From contig CAAGAD010000005.1 of NCBI GenBank assembly GCA_900767715.1, positions 434,001 through 498,000 of the forward strand: a stretch of DNA of 64,000 nt, read 5' to 3'. The position numbers were made by a program, and so were the translations under genes. The stretch comes from Clostridia bacterium. GTDB lineage: Bacteria > Bacillota > Clostridia > Christensenellales > UBA1242. Shown in pieces: positions 15,709-23,455 of this stretch. The notes under the pieces were generated by a model, which was not told the origin of the DNA, ran no database searches, and worked only from the letters and a program-made list of their open reading frames with translations. The stretch's first letter is position 1. Each line of letters opens with the position of its first letter.

Positions 15709-16169
15709 GCGGTTATGCGCGAACACGCGTATGTATGCGACAGATTGAAAATCCAAGAGTCGTTCTGTTGCAAGGCGTCCATATCTATGCCCTTGACACG
15801 ATTGGCAACGGACACAAACTCATCAACGGCGGTCTTCATATATCTAAAAGCCGTGCGCTCACTGACGTCAAAAATCTCTTGAATTTTGCCAATTTTAAAT
15901 TCAAACTGGCTCATAAGCACCAAAATCTTTTTGCTAGTGTCATTGGTAAGGCTAATCACCTTGTCAATGTATAGTTTGAGATTGATAAGGTGCTTTTTTC
16001 TCTGCATCAAATCAATCATTTTCTCTGCCAACGTTTCCGTGTCGGCGTGCGCATACATCACCCCAAAATTTGTGGCGTAATTATTAATCATTTTGTCGAT
16101 TAGGTCACATGTCTTGAATAGGTAACGATAGGAATACAATAATGATTGAGCGTGCTTTTTGTCTAACAT
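15705..16169 (-). CDS. HTH protein, sigma-region-4/ArpU-like; phage late regulator or small terminase
   Basis: 154 aa, AAGGAGAAAATATG start. The helical N-terminal half is followed by KIGKIQEIFDVSERTAFRYMKTAVDEF, a helix-turn-helix of the sigma-70 region 4 or ArpU type. The stop overlaps the convergent SH3-like gene by 4 nt. It lies at the right end of the head module, with a LexA-like palindrome about 125 nt upstream of its start, as expected for a gene that responds to DNA damage. It could switch on the head operon or act as the DNA-recognition subunit of the terminase; the sequence does not decide between them. Confidence 0.5.
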   Translation of the reverse strand: MLDKKHAQSLLYSYRYLFKTCDLIDKMINNYATNFGVMYAHADTETLAEKMIDLMQRKKHLINLKLYIDKVISLTNDTSKKILVLMSQFEFKIGKIQEIFDVSERTAFRYMKTAVDEFVSVANRVKGIDMDALQQNDSWIFNLSHTYACSRITA

Positions 16170-16230
16170 ATTTTCTCCTTATTTGAATTGTATATTATAG
16201 AATTTTGAATTGTCAATTATTTTTGCGAGT

Positions 16231-16308
16231 TTTGTACAAAATTGTCGAAAGTCTGCATTTTGTACAAATATATCTCAAATTTATCGAACGTTATCGAACA
16301 TTTGTTCG
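16231..16308 (-). promoter_or_regulatory. LexA-like (SOS) box and two TTTGTACAAA palindromes
   Basis: CGAACATTTGTTCG (16295-16308) closely matches the Gram-positive LexA consensus CGAACRNRYGTTYG; a half site, CGAAC, lies just upstream. TTTGTACAAA occurs at 16231-16240 and 16259-16268, 28 bp apart. All lie upstream of the HTH gene starting at 16169. Confidence 0.65.
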
Positions 16309-16332
16309 ACGATTTCATTATATTTCAATAAA

Positions 16333-16363
16333 AATATTTGTCAACGATTTTATGACAAATATT
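16333..16363 (-). terminator. Terminator of ssb
   Basis: AATATTTGTCA (16333-16343) pairs with TGACAAATATT (16353-16363), followed leftward by TTTTTATT. It lies after the ssb stop. Confidence 0.7.
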
Positions 16364-16389
16364 TTTTCGATTTATTAAATTTAAGTTTT

Positions 16390-17007
16390 TTACTGCAAAG
16401 CAATCTTTGAAATTGACACTTCATAGGCACGCCTTATTTCTGGCTCTTTGCCTTCTTCCACTACCTTTGTGTACTCCCTACTCTGCACGCGACCGATAAG
16501 GGTTATGCGCGTGCCTACTTTGATGTCGCTGACGAACCTTGCGTTTCTGCCCCACGCAATGCAAGGAATGTAGTCGCTCTTGTTGTATGCGCGGTTGACG
16601 GCAAGCAAGATGTCGGCGATTTCGCGATTGAATGGCGTGGTGCGGTAGATTGGTTCTTTACAGATGTAGCCTGACAACTCTACAACGTTTGGGTTGGCGT
16701 CGTCCTCTACATCTACGATTTCGCGGACGAACACGGTGAGCACGAGTTTACTTTTGTCGCCAACGAGTTTGTTGTAACTTCTAAACTGACCTTTGATGGC
16801 GATTGGCGAGCCGATTTCAAACGGTAGGTTGCCCATTATGCGCTCGCTGATTGTGATTGGTATGATGTCGTATTGCCCCGATAGGCGCAAGATTGACATA
16901 TTGAACTGGTAGAATGATTCGCCAAACACTTCGTGGCTAAATTCGGGCTTGCTAGAAATCTGCCCTGAAAGATAAACTTTGTTGTTTTCTAATAATTCGT
17001 GATTCAT
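16390..17007 (-). CDS. Single-stranded-DNA-binding protein with two OB folds
   Basis: 205 aa. Two OB-type halves are visible: residues about 8-90 (VYLSGQISSKPEFSHEVFGESFYQF... IAIKGQFRSYN) and about 105-200 (VELSGYICKEPIYRTTPFNREIADILLAVNR...YIPCIAWGRNARF...ITLIGRVQSREY). The second half matches bacterial SSB closely. Such double-OB SSB-like proteins are known in Clostridia as chromosomal genes separate from the ssb next to rpsF. The acidic C-terminal DDDIPF tip of classical SSB is absent. It probably binds ssDNA during repair. It is likely host-encoded, since pdaB lies only 12 nt upstream in the same direction. Confidence 0.75.
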   Translation of the reverse strand: MNHELLENNKVYLSGQISSKPEFSHEVFGESFYQFNMSILRLSGQYDIIPITISERIMGNLPFEIGSPIAIKGQFRSYNKLVGDKSKLVLTVFVREIVDVEDDANPNVVELSGYICKEPIYRTTPFNREIADILLAVNRAYNKSDYIPCIAWGRNARFVSDIKVGTRITLIGRVQSREYTKVVEEGKEPEIRRAYEVSISKIALQ

Positions 17008-17019
17008 ATTATTTTTCCT

Positions 17020-17784
17020 TTATTTTTTTATTTGTGTGCCCTGATTGTTGATTGTGTAGTTGTCAGTATAGATGAGTTCGCCAACTGGCACAACTGTTAA
17101 ATTTTTGTTTTTGAGATTTTCAAAGACGAGTGTGAGCGCTGGCACGATATTGTCCGCATTGTTGTGACAAAGAATTATGCTACCCGCTTTGGCACGGCTA
17201 TTGATTCTGCCCGCAATTTGCGCGCTGGACAAACCTTTCCAATCCAAACTGTCAACGTCCCATTGAACGACTTGCAAATTCATATCTCGCAAAGTGGTGA
17301 TGACTCTGTCGTTATATGAGCCATAAGGCACGCGAATGAGTTTGGGCTCTACGCCTAGATTGGTCTTGATTATCTCAATGTTTTTGCTTATATCTGCGCG
17401 AATCTCGTCCGCACTGAGTTTGGCTAAGTCGCGGTGAGTGTTGGAATGCAGACCCACTTCAAAGCCATTGTCCACGATTTGTTTGGCGGTTTCTAGGTTT
17501 TCTTCCACCCAAAAGCCTACCAAGAAAAATGTGGCTTTGACATTATATTTTTTGCAAGTATTGATGATTGCGAGAGTCTTATCTGCTCCCCACGCGGCAT
17601 CAAAACTTATGGCGCATTTTGACTCGTCTGTCTGCACGTTGTATATTGGCAACTCACGATTAGTGCTGGCAAGATACACCGCACTGGCGGAACGACCGAG
17701 CCCACCGACAAAGCATAGAGTCAGCAAAAAAACGAGCGCGAGCACAGTCAAGAGTCTGCGTTTTTTGATAAAAATTACTTTCAT
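17020..17784 (-). CDS. pdaB: PdaB-like polysaccharide deacetylase (sporulation type)
   Basis: 254 aa. An N-terminal membrane anchor (LLTVLALVFLLTLCFVGGL) is followed by a NodB-type carbohydrate esterase 4 domain. Motif 1 is ISFDAAWG (PdaB-type, with one Asp instead of TFDDG), motif 2 is HSNTHRD with the metal-binding His residues, motif 3 RVPYGSYND, and a late motif IILCHNN. PdaB acts on peptidoglycan during spore formation. It lies just downstream of sigG on the same strand, which fits forespore expression. Confidence 0.8.
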   Translation of the reverse strand: MKVIFIKKRRLLTVLALVFLLTLCFVGGLGRSASAVYLASTNRELPIYNVQTDESKCAISFDAAWGADKTLAIINTCKKYNVKATFFLVGFWVEENLETAKQIVDNGFEVGLHSNTHRDLAKLSADEIRADISKNIEIIKTNLGVEPKLIRVPYGSYNDRVITTLRDMNLQVVQWDVDSLDWKGLSSAQIAGRINSRAKAGSIILCHNNADNIVPALTLVFENLKNKNLTVVPVGELIYTDNYTINNQGTQIKK

Positions 17785-17852
17785 AGATATCTACCTCTCC
17801 ATTTTATAATACCTTATTTAGATTTGTTTCTTTTTATGACAAGTTAAAATGT

Positions 17853-17883
17853 AAAAAACGCAGATAATTTGTAATTACCTGCG
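17853..17883 (-). terminator. Terminator of sigG
   Basis: CGCAG (17859-17863) pairs with CTGCG (17879-17883), with further AT pairs inside, followed leftward by six T. It separates sigG from pdaB. Confidence 0.7.
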
Positions 17884-17910
17884 ATTTTAGTGTTTAAAAT
17901 GTCGAACGAG

Positions 17911-18684
17911 TTAGACGTCAAAATATCTCTTGATGTGGTTCAAAGCGTTCTTTTCAAGACGGCTGACTTGGGCTTGCGAAATGCCTACGCTATCGCTGAC
18001 TTCCATTTGAGTTTTGCCCGAAAAATAGCGCATTGACAAAATTTGCCTTTCGCGCGGTTCGAGCAAGCGAATGGCGTCTGCAAGGTCAAGGTTGTTGGTT
18101 AGGCGCTCGGTGGTGGAGATGTTGTCAACTAGGCTGTCTTGCATTGTGATTGCGTCTTCGCCGTCAGTATAGACTGGGTCGCTGAGCGAAATTGGGTCGG
18201 CAAGCGCGTCAATGGAGTCTATCACTTCTTTTAGGGTGATGTTTAGGTCGAGCGCGACTTGTTCGAGTGACACGTCGTCATACTCTTTGGAAAGGCGTTC
18301 CTTGCTTTTGAGAACCTTGTAGGCGGTGTCGCGCAGACTTCGGCTGACACGCATTGCGCTGTTATCTCGCAAAAACCTTTTTATCTCGCCCACAATCATT
18401 GGTACGGCATAGGTGGAAAACCTTACGCCCACGCTCAAATCAAAGTTGTCAATGGCTTTGAGCAGACCTAGACAACCCACTTGAAAAACGTCGTTGACGT
18501 TTTCCTTGGTGGTCATAAATCTCTGCGTGATGGACAGCACAAGACGTATGTTGCACATAAAGAAATAATCCTTGGCTTGCTCGTCGCCCTGCTTTATCTT
18601 ATATAAAAGGTCGTTGGCTTCTTTATAGGTTATCTTTGGTAGTGTGGCGGTGTTGATTCCGCTGATAAACACTCTCTTTACCAT
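17911..18684 (-). CDS. sigG: RNA polymerase forespore sigma factor sigma-G
   Basis: 257 aa from the ATG at 18684 (AGGAG five bases upstream). The N terminus VKRVFISGINTATLP matches the SigG-specific leader of B. subtilis (VEICGVDTSKLP). Region 2 reads FQVGCLGLLKAIDNFDLS and VRFSTYAVPMIVGEIKRFLRDN, nearly identical to SigG; region 4 ends QMEVSDSVGISQAQVSRLEK. It directs late forespore genes. In Bacillus it follows spoIIGA-sigE on the same strand; here it diverges from them. Confidence 0.93.
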   Translation of the reverse strand: MVKRVFISGINTATLPKITYKEANDLLYKIKQGDEQAKDYFFMCNIRLVLSITQRFMTTKENVNDVFQVGCLGLLKAIDNFDLSVGVRFSTYAVPMIVGEIKRFLRDNSAMRVSRSLRDTAYKVLKSKERLSKEYDDVSLEQVALDLNITLKEVIDSIDALADPISLSDPVYTDGEDAITMQDSLVDNISTTERLTNNLDLADAIRLLEPRERQILSMRYFSGKTQMEVSDSVGISQAQVSRLEKNALNHIKRYFDV

Positions 18685-18823
18685 ACACACTCCTGGTTCC
18701 TATATTCTTAACCGCAAACGAAAATTTATGCGTCTTATGTGCATTTTCCCAAAAAATAACAAAAAAAGTATAAAGACGATTTGAACCAACATTTTTTTCG
18801 GGCGCGTTTTATTTTTAATTTGA

Positions 18824-18835
18824 TACAATTTGGCT
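18824..18835 (+). promoter_or_regulatory. Extended -10 promoter of spoIIGA
   Basis: TGATACAAT (18821-18829) is an extended -10 element; the expected start of transcription, 7 nt downstream, falls on the spoIIGA ATG. No clear -35 is seen. Confidence 0.5.
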
Positions 18836-19657
18836 ATGGAAATAATTTTGGAGTATGCACTGTTGCAAAACGCAATAATTGACTATTTTCTCCTTTTCTT
18901 ATCTGCGAGCACAATCCATATCCACCCTAAAAAAATTAGGATTATGCTGGCAAGTCTAATAGGTGCGTGTTTCAGTCTAATTTTTCCATATCTAAATTCT
19001 CCGTTCGTCATCAATTTGTTCAAGGTGGCTTTGGCGTGTGCTATGGTCATCGTCTGCCTTGGGCAAACCACTTTCAAAAAGGTGTGCTCCTGCCTTTTGA
19101 GCCTGTGCGCTTATACATACGGGTTCGGTGGTCTGGTCTATGCACTTGGTGGCGAACAAGTCGCTAATGGTTATGCCCTGCCCGGCTATGTGATGTGGCT
19201 GATGTGCGGTGGCATTGTAATATTTTTCATTCTGGCGGGCATCTGGACGAAAATGCTCGCCAAACGACAAAAGAAAAAGCAATTCTATTTCGACACGACC
19301 TTTGTGTGCGGGGGCAAAAAATACACCACGCTCGCCTATCTTGACTCGGGCAACAACTTGACCGACAACGATAATACGCCGGTGGTGATTATAACGCCAA
19401 AAGTGATGACCAATATTTGCGACATCAGCCTTGAACGGTTGTTTAAAAAGGATTTCGACGGGCTAGGGCTGAAAGATTTGCATTACATCAACCTTGACAC
19501 AGTTTCTAGCGGGCAAAAGATTATGGTTTTCAAGATTGACCGCTTGGAAATAAGGCAAGACGGCAAAAAACAAGTGCTGAACGATGTGAGTTGCGGGCTG
19601 TGCTACAAGACTTTTGCCAATTACACCGCGCTACTAAATTGCCAACAAATAAATTAG
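18836..19657 (+). CDS. spoIIGA: Sigma-E processing peptidase SpoIIGA
   Basis: 273 aa. It starts MEIILEYALLQNAIIDYFLLF, the typical SpoIIGA opening. Five or so membrane helices occupy residues about 8-145. The cytosolic aspartic-protease domain follows, with LAYLDSGNNLTD holding the DSG active-site triad. It cleaves pro-sigma-E in the mother cell after a forespore signal. sigE begins 9 nt downstream. No ribosome-binding site precedes the ATG; see the promoter entry. Confidence 0.9.
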   Translation: MEIILEYALLQNAIIDYFLLFLSASTIHIHPKKIRIMLASLIGACFSLIFPYLNSPFVINLFKVALACAMVIVCLGQTTFKKVCSCLLSLCAYTYGFGGLVYALGGEQVANGYALPGYVMWLMCGGIVIFFILAGIWTKMLAKRQKKKQFYFDTTFVCGGKKYTTLAYLDSGNNLTDNDNTPVVIITPKVMTNICDISLERLFKKDFDGLGLKDLHYINLDTVSSGQKIMVFKIDRLEIRQDGKKQVLNDVSCGLCYKTFANYTALLNCQQIN

Positions 19658-19666
19658 GAGAATTTT

Positions 19667-20371
19667 ATGAATATATTTAATAAGATTACTAATATCATAA
19701 ACAACTTTTTGGACTACGACATTGATGACCTTGTCTGCTTTATCATTAGCCAAGAAGCCTTACCAAATCCGCTAACTGACGAGGACGAAAACAAATATGT
19801 GGCACTCCTTGACACCGAACAACACGATTTCGCCCGCGCCACGCTCATTGAACACAACTTGCGACTGGTGATTTACATTGCGAAAAAGTTTTCCAACACT
19901 AATGTCGAACTCGACGACCTTGTGTCGATTGGCATTATTGGGCTTATAAAGGCGGTGGGGTCGTTCAGGGCAGACAAGAATATTAAACTTGCCACTTACG
20001 CCAGCCGTTGCATTGAAAACGAGATTTTGATGCATTTGCGTAAGACGAGCAAGTCGAACGGCAACATCAGCCTTGAAGCACCGCTTTCGCAAGACAGCGA
20101 CGGCAACGAACTTTTGCTACAAGATATTTTGGCGGACGAGCATTCGGTGAGCGAAGAACTCGAACAAGACTGCGAAAAGGACTATTTGCGCAAGGCGATT
20201 TGCAAACTGCACCCGCGCGATAGAAAGATTATCGAACTGCGATACGGGTTGTACGGCAAAGACGAGTTTACGCAAAAGCAAGTGGCAGATATGATGGGCA
20301 TCTCGCAGAGTTACATCTCGCGCTTGGAAAAGAAAATTCTCAACAACTTAAAAAAATCGATGATTATATAA
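19667..20371 (+). CDS. sigE: RNA polymerase mother-cell sigma factor sigma-E (pro-protein)
   Basis: 234 aa, TTAGGAG start. The N-terminal ~30 residues (NIFNKITNIINNFLDYDIDDLVCFI) form an amphipathic pro-sequence of the kind removed by SpoIIGA. It is followed by SQEALPNPLTDEDE (SigE SEALPPPLS), region 2 DLVSIGIIGLIKAVGSF...KLATYASRCIENEILMHLRK, and region 4 QVADMMGISQSYISRLEKKIL. It directs early mother-cell transcription. It is cotranscribed with spoIIGA. Confidence 0.93.
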   Translation: MNIFNKITNIINNFLDYDIDDLVCFIISQEALPNPLTDEDENKYVALLDTEQHDFARATLIEHNLRLVIYIAKKFSNTNVELDDLVSIGIIGLIKAVGSFRADKNIKLATYASRCIENEILMHLRKTSKSNGNISLEAPLSQDSDGNELLLQDILADEHSVSEELEQDCEKDYLRKAICKLHPRDRKIIELRYGLYGKDEFTQKQVADMMGISQSYISRLEKKILNNLKKSMII

Positions 20372-20386
20372 AAAAGTGTGAAAACG

Positions 20387-20415
20387 TTGACACTGCAAAA
20401 TCAAAGTGTTATATT
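20387..20415 (+). promoter_or_regulatory. Sigma-A-type promoter of the zinc-ribbon membrane gene
   Basis: TTGACA (20387-20392), a 17-nt spacer, TATATT (20410-20415). The gene starts at 20476 after AAAGGAGAT. Confidence 0.8.
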
Positions 20416-20475
20416 TAAGCAAGTTAGTGTGCTTTTGTTCAAGATTGAAGCATACATTTTACAAAGGAGATATCT

Positions 20476-21078
20476 ATGGAAAACACTCAAAACAAACCAC
20501 ATAGAGAAAGCCTTGCTCTCGCGCTACTCACTTCGTTCGGTGTGGCGGTTGCAGGCGCTGGGCTTTGGGGCCTACTCTACACTTATGGCTGGTTCGCGTC
20601 ATTCGTGGCGTATTTCAGCGCATTTGGTATGATTTATTGCTACAAAAAGTTTTACAAACTCAACTGGTTCGCTTACGTTTGGATTGCTGTTGTTAGCATT
20701 GTGCTCAACACTTTTGCTTGCTATATGTCACTTATCATCAACAAGATGATTAAAGCAAATTGCAGTTTCGCAGTTGCCAAACAAGCCTTCCGTTCGGTTT
20801 GGAGCGAAATTGCTGGTGCAGTGATTGGTGACTGGATTATCAGTGCCGTATTCACTGGCTTGGGTCTATTCAGTTATGTGCAATATGAAAGACGTAACAA
20901 AGCCATTCAAGGTGGCAAAACTATTCGTCCAACCGAATACACCGAAATCAACGAAAATGGTGACACTCCAAACGCAACAACAGCCGACGCAACCAAGACT
21001 TGTCCATTCTGTGGTAGCACAATGAGTGCGGACAAAACAAAATGCGACAGTTGTGGCGCAGACTTATCTAACAAGTAA
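20476..21078 (+). CDS. Membrane protein with C-terminal zinc ribbon
   Basis: 200 aa. Four hydrophobic segments cover residues about 13-35, 36-55, 60-85 and 110-135. The cytosolic tail ends with CPFCGSTMSADKTKCDSCGADL, a zinc ribbon of the kind found on many uncharacterised Firmicute membrane proteins. The gene has its own strong promoter and terminator and is therefore monocistronic. Function unknown; the ribbon may mediate protein contacts. Confidence 0.7.
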   Translation: MENTQNKPHRESLALALLTSFGVAVAGAGLWGLLYTYGWFASFVAYFSAFGMIYCYKKFYKLNWFAYVWIAVVSIVLNTFACYMSLIINKMIKANCSFAVAKQAFRSVWSEIAGAVIGDWIISAVFTGLGLFSYVQYERRNKAIQGGKTIRPTEYTEINENGDTPNATTADATKTCPFCGSTMSADKTKCDSCGADLSNK

Positions 21079-21080
21079 AT

Positions 21081-21108
21081 AAAAAAACGGATTTAATCCG
21101 TTTTTTTT
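21081..21108. terminator. Bidirectional terminator
   Basis: A run of A, CGGAT, loop TTA, ATCCG and a run of T form a symmetrical hairpin between two convergent genes (ends at 21078 and 21113). Confidence 0.85.
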
Positions 21109-21112
21109 GTGA

Positions 21113-21601
21113 TTATTTTGATTTCAATTCTTCACGAAGTTTCATCCAAAGTTTGCCCAATTCATTTCGACCATTCCTATCTGGTCCAATACCCCAAAAA
21201 CTATCTTTCGGCGAATCTTCACATATCAGTAGATTATCTGTTTGCAACAATTTCTTTTTTACATAAGGATTTTGTTCAAGTTTTAATCTTAGTAAACGCT
21301 CCATCACATCTAATTTGATTTCATCCCAATTTGCACATTGCTTATCTTTGTTAGCATACGCTATTTTTTGTGCTTCGTGAGCCGAATAGCAATCGGTTAT
21401 CTGTTTGGCAATCTCTGGTGCGCTTTTCAAAAATTTGGTGGCTTGATATGCGTGTTCGACCGTGCAATAAAGTACGCCGTCAACCAACACTCTAAACGAT
21501 GAGAAATTGTCAAAAACAAAAAATTCTCTTGGATAGAAACCTATAAACTCATTAACTTTTTCCGCTAGCCACGGGTCACGATATTGTTCCATTTTTATCA
21601 T
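21113..21601 (-). CDS. NADAR-family protein (YbiA-like N-glycosidase)
   Basis: 162 aa. GFYPREFFVFDNFSSFRVLVDGVLYCTVEHAYQATKF is the NADAR signature, with the conserved Phe/Ser-Asn-Phe section and the EHAYQ motif; further matches are WDEIKLDVMERLLRLKLEQNP and DSFWGIGPDRNGRNELGKLWMKLR. In bacteria YbiA removes damaged riboflavin-pathway intermediates; other members act on ADP-ribose-type substrates. All core motifs are present. AGGAG lies 8 nt before the ATG. Confidence 0.85.
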   Translation of the reverse strand: MIKMEQYRDPWLAEKVNEFIGFYPREFFVFDNFSSFRVLVDGVLYCTVEHAYQATKFLKSAPEIAKQITDCYSAHEAQKIAYANKDKQCANWDEIKLDVMERLLRLKLEQNPYVKKKLLQTDNLLICEDSPKDSFWGIGPDRNGRNELGKLWMKLREELKSK

Positions 21602-21653
21602 ATGTTTATCTCCTTATTTTCATTGTATAGTAGCAAATTGAGATAGTCAAATG

Positions 21654-22724
21654 TTATTTTGTGATTATTTTTAGGTTGTTTTTTATGCGCTCGTTGTCGG
21701 GGTCAAGGCTTAGGGCAAGGCGACAATATTTCTCGGCATTTTTTAGGTCGTTTAGTTGGTAATAACAGACGGACAAGATGTCATAAGGCATAGCGTTCCA
21801 GCAGTTTGGGTTAGAGATGTAATTGAGTTCGCGGTGGCGTATGTTGAGCATTGCGGTGAGTGTGGCGGTGGCGTCGATTATGCGGTTTTGCTCATAATAG
21901 AATTCACCCAATTCGTACAGACTCTCACGCGTAAATGGTTGCTCACAGACCGCCAATTTATAATACTTTTCCGCATTGTCTAGGTCACCTTTGGCAAGGT
22001 AACATTTGGCAATTAGGCGCAGGCTGGCACTCCTTTCGTCCGCCCAAGTGGATTTTTCGAGAGTTAAATGGCGCGTGAGCGTGGCAATCGCCTTGTCATA
22101 TTCGGCGTGGAAATAGTATTCACGCCCGAGATAGTGCGTGTTGCGGTCGTTCTCGGGGTCTTCGCGGACGGCGAGTTCCAAAAGTGGCAAATATTGTCCG
22201 CGAGATTTGGTGTCGTCGGCGTGGTGGTTGAGTTGCAATGCAGGCAGAGTGACAGTTTCGTACGGTTCGTCGCTAACGGGCGTAATCACTTCGTGTACGG
22301 GGTGACGCCAATAAAAGCCGTCTCGGGCGTGGATTTTATCAGCGAAAAACACAATTCCTTCGCTCCCGTCGGGGTTAAAATTCCAAGTGTAGCGGTAACG
22401 CACTTGCTTGGTTTTGCTAGTTACGCCCCGTTCCAAAACCTTGCGCCAACCTTTGTTGAACGTTTCGTCCAAATCTATGCAACAACAGATGTCCGCGTCT
22501 GCTGGAATGAGTTTCATACTCTCGTTACGCGCCACATCAAATCGCCAAGGCAAAATCACCTTTTGCTGTAAGATTACTTTCGGGTGGGCACGCAGAAGTT
22601 CGACTGTTTTGTCCCTACTGCCCGTGTCTAGCACGCAAATATAGTCCGCTTCTTGCATACTTTCTAGCCAACTGGACACAAACTTCTCTTCATTTTTACA
22701 AATGGCATATACACATATTTTCAT
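21654..22724 (-). CDS. Family 2 glycosyltransferase with TPR tail
   Basis: 356 aa. The N terminus KICVYAICKNEEKFVSSWLESM and ICVLDTGSRDKT are the GT2 nucleotide-sugar motif, followed by CCCIDLDETF, the DxD-like metal site. From residue about 195 onward there are TPR-like repeats (EYDKAIATLTRHL, GDLDNAEKYYKLAV, NDLKNAEKYCRLAL). Such proteins transfer sugars to proteins or polysaccharides; the acceptor is unknown. GGGAG supports the ATG at 22722-22724. Confidence 0.85.
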   Translation of the reverse strand: MKICVYAICKNEEKFVSSWLESMQEADYICVLDTGSRDKTVELLRAHPKVILQQKVILPWRFDVARNESMKLIPADADICCCIDLDETFNKGWRKVLERGVTSKTKQVRYRYTWNFNPDGSEGIVFFADKIHARDGFYWRHPVHEVITPVSDEPYETVTLPALQLNHHADDTKSRGQYLPLLELAVREDPENDRNTHYLGREYYFHAEYDKAIATLTRHLTLEKSTWADERSASLRLIAKCYLAKGDLDNAEKYYKLAVCEQPFTRESLYELGEFYYEQNRIIDATATLTAMLNIRHRELNYISNPNCWNAMPYDILSVCYYQLNDLKNAEKYCRLALSLDPDNERIKNNLKIITK

Positions 22725-22797
22725 AATGTTCTCCCTAGTTTTATACGGCGCGAGAGCAAATATTGTGAAAATTGCGAGTTTAATTTATGTTAGGCAC

Positions 22798-22822
22798 AAA
22801 AAAATGACCCTGACGGGTCATT
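22798..22822 (-). terminator. Terminator of the 22862-23344 gene
   Basis: AATGACCC (22803-22810), loop TGAC, GGGTCATT (22815-22822), then a run of T in the leftward direction. Confidence 0.85.
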
Positions 22823-22861
22823 TCTGTATTTCATAAAGAAACTAATTGCTTTATCAAGTTA

Positions 22862-23344
22862 CTACTTTTTGTCACGAGCGAACATCAAGCCCATAGCACA
22901 AGCAACTACGCCTACGACCATATTGAGCCAAGAGCCTAAGCCAGCGGTAACTTTAATAGTTTCGCCAACAGACATTTCTCCGCCCATTACGCAAGCGCCT
23001 ACGAATGCTAGAATTGTAGCCAATGCGAACAGTGCAAGCAAAACATTGTTAATAACGTTGAACTTTGCTTTACTCTTGAACACTTTTGCATTTTTGAGAA
23101 TGATGACAACAGCGGACAAGATTAGCAAGCACGCGATAACAATCATTGCGATTACTGCAATTTTGTAAAGTGTGTAGCCATCAACATTTGAGCCGTCATC
23201 TTTAAGAATGTCCCAACCGCTAGTACTGCTTGATGTTGACAAGCCACCAGCCGATGCTTTCGCAAAGAGACCATCAAGGCTCAAAAACACGAATGTCAAA
23301 ATGCCTGCGAGTCCCGAAGCAAATGCTCCAATATACTTCTTCAT
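22862..23344 (-). CDS. Small membrane protein, four helices
   Basis: 160 aa from the ATG at 23344 (AGGAGG six bases upstream; the TTG at 23350 is too close). Hydrophobic segments: residues about 4-22, 52-77 (IAVIAMIVIACLLILSAVVII), 92-115 and 132-152. Between the first two is a Ser/Gly-rich exposed loop (KASAGGLSTSSSTSG). There are no catalytic motifs. It stands alone with its own terminator. Function unknown. Confidence 0.65.
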   Translation of the reverse strand: MKKYIGAFASGLAGILTFVFLSLDGLFAKASAGGLSTSSSTSGWDILKDDGSNVDGYTLYKIAVIAMIVIACLLILSAVVIILKNAKVFKSKAKFNVINNVLLALFALATILAFVGACVMGGEMSVGETIKVTAGLGSWLNMVVGVVACAMGLMFARDKK

Positions 23345-23455
23345 AAACAACCTCCTTTATTTGATATGTCTATTTTAACAAAATGACAATGTCTGTGTCA
23401 AACATTGTCATCTAAATTTTTTAATTAAAAACAAAAAGTCCAATTTTGTATAAAA

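Noticed and set aside
16231..16268. TTTGTACAAA palindromes as further copies of the TGTACAGAA att repeats
   Set aside because: They share only TGTACA, have 28-bp instead of 11-bp spacing, and no tRNA fragment lies nearby; I treat them as operators.
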